Source of the DNA: Deltaproteobacteria bacterium
GTDB lineage: Bacteria > Desulfobacterota > Binatia > Binatales > Binataceae
Length of the DNA: 7,873 nucleotides
NCBI GenBank assembly: GCA_021780585.1
Contig: JAJXYM010000340.1
Span: forward strand, 1 to 7,873
Direction: 5' to 3'
Below, piece after piece: positions 6,543 to 7,873 of the stretch. Position 1 is the first letter of the stretch. Each line of letters begins with the position of its first letter. The position numbers and the translations under genes are program-made. Below the pieces are notes generated by a model. The model ran no database searches, was not told the origin of the DNA, and saw only the letters and a list, made by a program, of their open reading frames with translations.

Positions 6543-7439
6543 GTGCGCCGCGCCAAACCAATTCGTTCAGCCCTGTTCGTCCCTGGTAATCGTGAGGACC
6601 GGATTCAGAAGGCGCCGCGCTTCGGCGCCGACGCGCTGATTCTCGATCTCGAAGACGCCGTCGCGCTGCCCGACAAGCCGCGCGCCCGCGCCACCGTGCG
6701 CAAGATGGTCGAGGAGCTGGGCCGCGCCGGACAGAACGTATTCGTGCGCGTCAACGATTTCGAGACCGGCCTGACGTGGGCCGATCTCGACGCGATCGTA
6801 TGCCCCGAGCTGTACTGCGTGATGCTGCCGAAGGTGACCGGCCCCGAGGACGTCAAGCGCTGCGACACGATCCTTGAATTTCTCGAACGCCAGCGCGGGA
6901 TCGAGGCCGGCAGCGTGCTGATCGACCCGGTGCTCGAAACCGCGCAGGGGATGCGCCAGGCGTACGAAGTGGCGATCGCGTCCAAACGCGTCGCCCATCT
7001 GGGCGGCCTGACCGGCAAGGACGGCGATATCGCCCGCGCGATCGGCTTTCAATGGACACCCGAGGGGCACGAAGCGTTCTTCTATATTTCCAAAGTGTTG
7101 CTCGACGCGCGCGCCGCGAATATCGCCTATCCGATGGGCGGCCGGGGATGGTGGGACATTCAGGACCTCGACGGCCTGCGCGCCGAGGCGATCCGCACGC
7201 GCGCCTTCGGCTATTCCGGAATGCTGCTGATCCATCCGTCGCACGTCGCGATCGTCAACCAGGTTTTCACCCCGTCGAACGAGGAGATCGCGCACTGGAA
7301 GGAGCTGATCGCGGCGGTCGAGAAATGCGAAGCCGAAGGCAGCTCGGTGGTGGTGGTCAACGGGATGATGGTCGATACGGCGCACGTCAAGGTCGCCCGC
7401 GACCTGTTGCAATGGGCGCGGGAGCTGGGCGTCGCCTGA
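6543..7439 (+). CDS. HpcH/HpaI/CitE-family acyl-CoA lyase
   Basis: This 298-residue enzyme belongs to the CitE-like branch of the phosphoenolpyruvate-binding TIM-barrel lyases, which split or form malyl-CoA, methylmalyl-CoA or citramalyl-CoA with a Mg2+-stabilised enolate. It starts at GTG 6543, six bases after a perfect AGGAGG (6531-6536). Signatures are RSALFVPGN (8-16), LILDLEDAV (32-40), FVRVN (67-71) with the substrate-binding Arg69, VLETAQG (130-136) with the Mg2+ ligand Glu132, the glycine-rich loop LGGLTGKDGD (153-162) where Asp160 probably supplies the second metal ligand, and IHPSHVAIVNQVFTPS (230-245). The C-terminal GMMVDTAHVKVA (274-285) resembles the lid segment whose Asp takes part in hydrolysis or cleavage in malyl-CoA lyases. 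Length is normal and the barrel is complete. A stand-alone lyase is favoured over citrate lyase beta subunit because no citD or citF gene is next to it. The exact acyl-CoA is undetermined. Confidence 0.9.
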   Translation: MRRAKPIRSALFVPGNREDRIQKAPRFGADALILDLEDAVALPDKPRARATVRKMVEELGRAGQNVFVRVNDFETGLTWADLDAIVCPELYCVMLPKVTGPEDVKRCDTILEFLERQRGIEAGSVLIDPVLETAQGMRQAYEVAIASKRVAHLGGLTGKDGDIARAIGFQWTPEGHEAFFYISKVLLDARAANIAYPMGGRGWWDIQDLDGLRAEAIRTRAFGYSGMLLIHPSHVAIVNQVFTPSNEEIAHWKELIAAVEKCEAEGSSVVVVNGMMVDTAHVKVARDLLQWARELGVA

Positions 7440-7450
7440 GCGCGCGCCGT

Positions 7451-7489
7451 CCGCGCGATCGCGCCGAGTGAGCGAACGCGATCGCGCGG
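7451..7489. terminator. Long GC-rich hairpin between convergent genes
   Basis: A perfect 13-bp stem (CCGCGCGATCGCG at 7451-7463 pairing with CGCGATCGCGCGG at 7477-7489) encloses a 13-nt loop. It begins 12 bp after the lyase stop codon and sits between two convergent genes, where a two-way terminator is expected. Neither strand has a following T-run, so it is not a textbook intrinsic terminator; it may act with Rho or protect mRNA ends. Each arm contains the palindrome CGCGATCGCG or part of it. Confidence 0.5.
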
Positions 7490-7503
7490 CGGATAAACCG
7501 TGA

Positions 7504-7520
7504 CGTCGCCGACGGCGACG
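7504..7520 (-). terminator. Short hairpin just after the MaoC gene
   Basis: CGTCGCC (7504-7510) and GGCGACG (7514-7520) form a 7-bp stem with a 3-nt loop, directly downstream of the MaoC-type stop codon (TGA, 7525-7523) on the minus strand. It is short and has no T-run, so a termination role is only possible. In this GC-rich sequence small hairpins also arise by chance. Confidence 0.3.
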
Positions 7521-7522
7521 GC

Positions 7523-7873
7523 TCAGGCGGGCTTGCGCCGCATCATGCCCGCCCGCCGCGCCTTGACGACAATCTCGCCGCGCTGGTTGACGCCGCGATG
7601 CTCGAAGGTCACAACGCCCCATTGCGGGCGCGACTTCGACTCGCGCACCTCGATAATCTCGGTTTCGGCGGTGATCGTGTCGCCGATAAACACCGGCTTG
7701 GGAAACTCGGTCTTGTCGAAACCGAGATTGCCCACCGTGGTGCCGAGGGTCAGTTCGCCGACCGAAAGTCCAACGACCAGGCCGAGCGTGAAGATCGAAT
7801 TGACCAGCCGCTGGCCGAATTCGGCGTTTTTGGAAAACTCGGCGTCCAGATGGAGCGGCTGCGGGTTCATCGT
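7523..7873 (-). CDS. MaoC-family (hot-dog) acyl-CoA hydratase (partial, N-terminus beyond right edge)
   Basis: This enzyme adds or removes water at enoyl-CoA or hydroxyacyl-CoA substrates. The frame is open to 7873, where the codon before Met7870 is ACG (Thr), and the visible part starts at the hydratase core, so that Met is very likely internal and some N-terminal residues are missing. The visible 116 residues hold the core MNPQPLHLDAEF, FGQRLVNSIFTLGLVVG, TVGNLGFDKTEFPKPVF, GDTITAETEI, and RGVNQRGEIVV, which follow the MaoC hot-dog pattern through the final strands. The C-terminus is basic (ARRAGMMRRKPA). In classic (R)-hydratases the active site reads GDxNPxH; here the equivalent, by my alignment, is MNPQPLH, so the usual Asp position holds Asn and the His is kept. 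It converges on the lyase gene, and together with the CoA-transferase it could process a dicarboxyl-CoA ester. Confidence 0.85.
   Translation of the reverse strand, partial: TMNPQPLHLDAEFSKNAEFGQRLVNSIFTLGLVVGLSVGELTLGTTVGNLGFDKTEFPKPVFIGDTITAETEIIEVRESKSRPQWGVVTFEHRGVNQRGEIVVKARRAGMMRRKPA

Noticed and set aside
6567..7622. A 351-codon minus-strand frame
   Set aside because: It is antisense to the complete CitE-type lyase, which has a perfect ribosome binding site and family motifs; the frame shows no recognisable domain.

Overview
This is a GC-rich window (roughly two-thirds G+C by eye) from a bacterial chromosome. It holds informational genes (dnaX and the SRP RNA) and small-molecule metabolism genes. 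No phage, plasmid, insertion-sequence or CRISPR features were seen. The taxon cannot be fixed from the sequence alone. The SRP RNA next to dnaX, the luciferase-like oxidoreductase, the family III CoA-transferase and the REP-like intergenic hairpins suit a GC-rich proteobacterium or a neighbouring phylum such as the Binatota; this is inference.

Left part (1-1713), minus strand: a 43-residue single-pass membrane protein (1582-1713, unusually AT-rich) comes first. A candidate sigma70-type promoter (about 1502-1530) and a structured leader with three inverted repeats follow. Next are the small bacterial SRP RNA (1291-1392) and dnaX, starting at 1257 and running off the left edge. Only 33 nt separate SRP RNA and dnaX, with no terminator between them.

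Middle part (1865-5131), plus strand: an LLM-class flavin/F420-dependent oxidoreductase is followed by a cluster of three similar REP-like hairpins. Then comes a tight two-gene unit, aguB-aguA, which converts agmatine through N-carbamoylputrescine to putrescine. The aguA end overlaps the end of the next, oppositely oriented gene by 13 bp.

Right part (5119-7873): a family III (CaiB/BaiF) CoA-transferase on the minus strand and a CitE/HpcH-type acyl-CoA lyase on the plus strand diverge from a 185-bp region that contains a perfect 8-bp inverted repeat. The lyase converges, across two GC-rich hairpins, on a MaoC-type hydratase whose 5' end lies outside the window. Activation by CoA transfer, hydration and C-C cleavage together look like a short-chain dicarboxyl-CoA (itaconate/mesaconate/citramalate-like) module. 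The substrate is inferred, not shown.

I did not find a clear undescribed system. The best candidates for a second look are the CoA-transferase/lyase/hydratase set, the three-hairpin repeat cluster, the small membrane protein, and the structured leader upstream of the SRP RNA.
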